From NCBI GenBank assembly GCA_007120685.1, contig SKNG01000326.1, positions 1-8,779 on the forward strand: a stretch of DNA of 8,779 bases, written 5' to 3'. The DNA is from Paracoccaceae bacterium (GTDB lineage Bacteria > Pseudomonadota > Alphaproteobacteria > Rhodobacterales > Rhodobacteraceae). How positions within the stretch are numbered: the first letter of the stretch is position 1; each line of letters starts with the position of its first letter. The notes under the pieces were generated by a model that worked only from the letters and a program-made list of their open reading frames with translations, had not been told where the DNA came from and searched no databases. The translations under genes and the position numbers were made by a program. Shown one piece after another: positions 6,903-8,779 of this stretch.

Positions 6903-7424
6903 TCAGTCACGCCCGGACGGCGCGCGCTCCAGCATCTCCTGTCGCCGCAGCGGAAAGCGGTCGATCACCGCGTTCAGTTCGCGGATCGACCGCGGCGCGG
7001 GGCGGCGCTGCTTGACCTCGCCATCCTTGTCGATGATTGCCAGCATGAACCCCCGCGGCCGCAGCATCTGCCGCAGCGCGCTGCCGGAATTGCGGTCGGT
7101 ATCGGTAATCACCACCACATCGCGCTCATACAGATCGTCCGCCCGGTCGGCGATACTGCGCATCTGGCGGATATATGCCGGGTCGTTGGGCGTGTCGGCC
7201 ATCACCGCCAGGATGCGCCATTCCCAGATGAAATCCACCGGGTCCACCTCGGCCGCGTCGATGATGCGCAACCCTTCGGGCGTCTCGGCCTCGGCTGCCT
7301 CGCCCTCGGCCACCTCGGCCGCGGCTTCCGGCAGAACCTCGGTCGCCCGGGCAGGGTTCAGGGCCAGCAGGCAGGCAAGCGTCACGGACAGGATAAAGGC
7401 AGGAGTGCTTGGCATCATCGGCAT
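6903..7424 (-). CDS. Secreted DUF4174-type protein
   Basis: This minus-strand gene gives 173 residues. MPMMPSTPAFILSVTLACLLALNPARA is a Sec signal peptide with an A-R-A cleavage site near residue 27. An Ala/Glu-rich acidic stretch (about 29-51) follows, then a globular part of about 115 residues: WRILAVMADTPND, YIRQMRSIADRADDLYERDVVVITDTD, then GFMLAIIDKDGEVKQRR and LNAVIDRFPLRRQEM. The ERDVVV, KDGEVK and FPLRRQEM blocks match DUF4174, a small exported family with a thioredoxin-like look but no CxxC here. I chose the ATG at 7424, which starts the signal peptide cleanly; ATGs at 7418 and 7415 are alternatives and no strong ribosome binding site helps. The frame stays open far beyond the start, antisense to the mutase, but only this 3' part looks like a protein. 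It is divergent from the mutase and convergent with the 6524 gene. Periplasmic role unknown. Confidence 0.82.
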   Translation of the reverse strand: MPMMPSTPAFILSVTLACLLALNPARATEVLPEAAAEVAEGEAAEAETPEGLRIIDAAEVDPVDFIWEWRILAVMADTPNDPAYIRQMRSIADRADDLYERDVVVITDTDRNSGSALRQMLRPRGFMLAIIDKDGEVKQRRPAPRSIRELNAVIDRFPLRRQEMLERAPSGRD

Positions 7425-7538
7425 TCGCTTTGGTGTCACTTCTGCAGATATAGGCAGTCCGCCCCCGAAAACACCAGACCGCCCGCCATTTTGCCGCCCC
7501 TCCCGCCGCGGCGCCGCACAGCATGAAGGATCGACCCG
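7425..7538. promoter_or_regulatory. Divergent spacer between the DUF4174 gene and the mutase
   Basis: This 114-base spacer must serve both divergent genes. The only AT-rich patch is around GATATAG (7447-7453), which could supply a -10 on either strand, but no -35 sits at the right distance. Nothing like the TTGCAAT/CATTT element is seen here, so the mutase may be controlled differently from pccB. An eight-codon frame starting at the ATG at 7523 overlaps the mutase start and is probably not meaningful. Confidence 0.35.

Positions 7539-8779
<1,241 letters not shown>

Overview
The window is GC-rich DNA, roughly two-thirds G+C by eye. Its codon use, its gene content and its pccB-to-pccA-to-mutase layout point to an alphaproteobacterium of the Rhodobacteraceae (Paracoccus/Rhodobacter/Roseobacter group). 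This is inferred from protein character and synteny recalled from memory, not from a search.

The core is a propionyl-CoA assimilation locus. pccB (921-2453) and pccA (4518-6524) encode the two subunits of biotin-dependent propionyl-CoA carboxylase, which makes methylmalonyl-CoA. A methylmalonyl-CoA mutase gene (7539 to past the right edge) converts that product to succinyl-CoA. The epimerase that normally links the two steps is not in the window.

Layout from left to right: (1) 1-716, minus strand, the N-terminal part of a Bcr/CflA-type drug efflux transporter, divergent from pccB; (2) 717-920, the divergent regulatory region; (3) pccB followed by two small genes overlapping in GTGA/ATGA fashion, a three-helix membrane protein and a probable exported protein; (4) 3322-4517, a patchwork of two very small lipoprotein genes and one unrecognised 129-residue protein, separated by hairpin-rich spacers; (5) pccA, with a 74-residue gene starting on the last base of its stop codon; that gene is about 50% GC and looks acquired; (6) 6749-6902, a non-coding block of four inverted repeats between convergent genes; (7) 6903-7424, minus strand, a secreted DUF4174-type protein; (8) the mutase, divergent from it.

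Most of the window is ordinary metabolism. The points worth a second look are a two-part TTGCAAT / CATTT-type sequence recurring upstream of pccB and of both lipoprotein genes, the low-GC gene coupled to pccA, the uncharacterised envelope genes sitting between two subunits of one cytoplasmic enzyme, and several strong inverted repeats, one of which overlaps a Shine-Dalgarno sequence. I see no tRNA, rRNA, CRISPR array, insertion sequence or clear new defence system.
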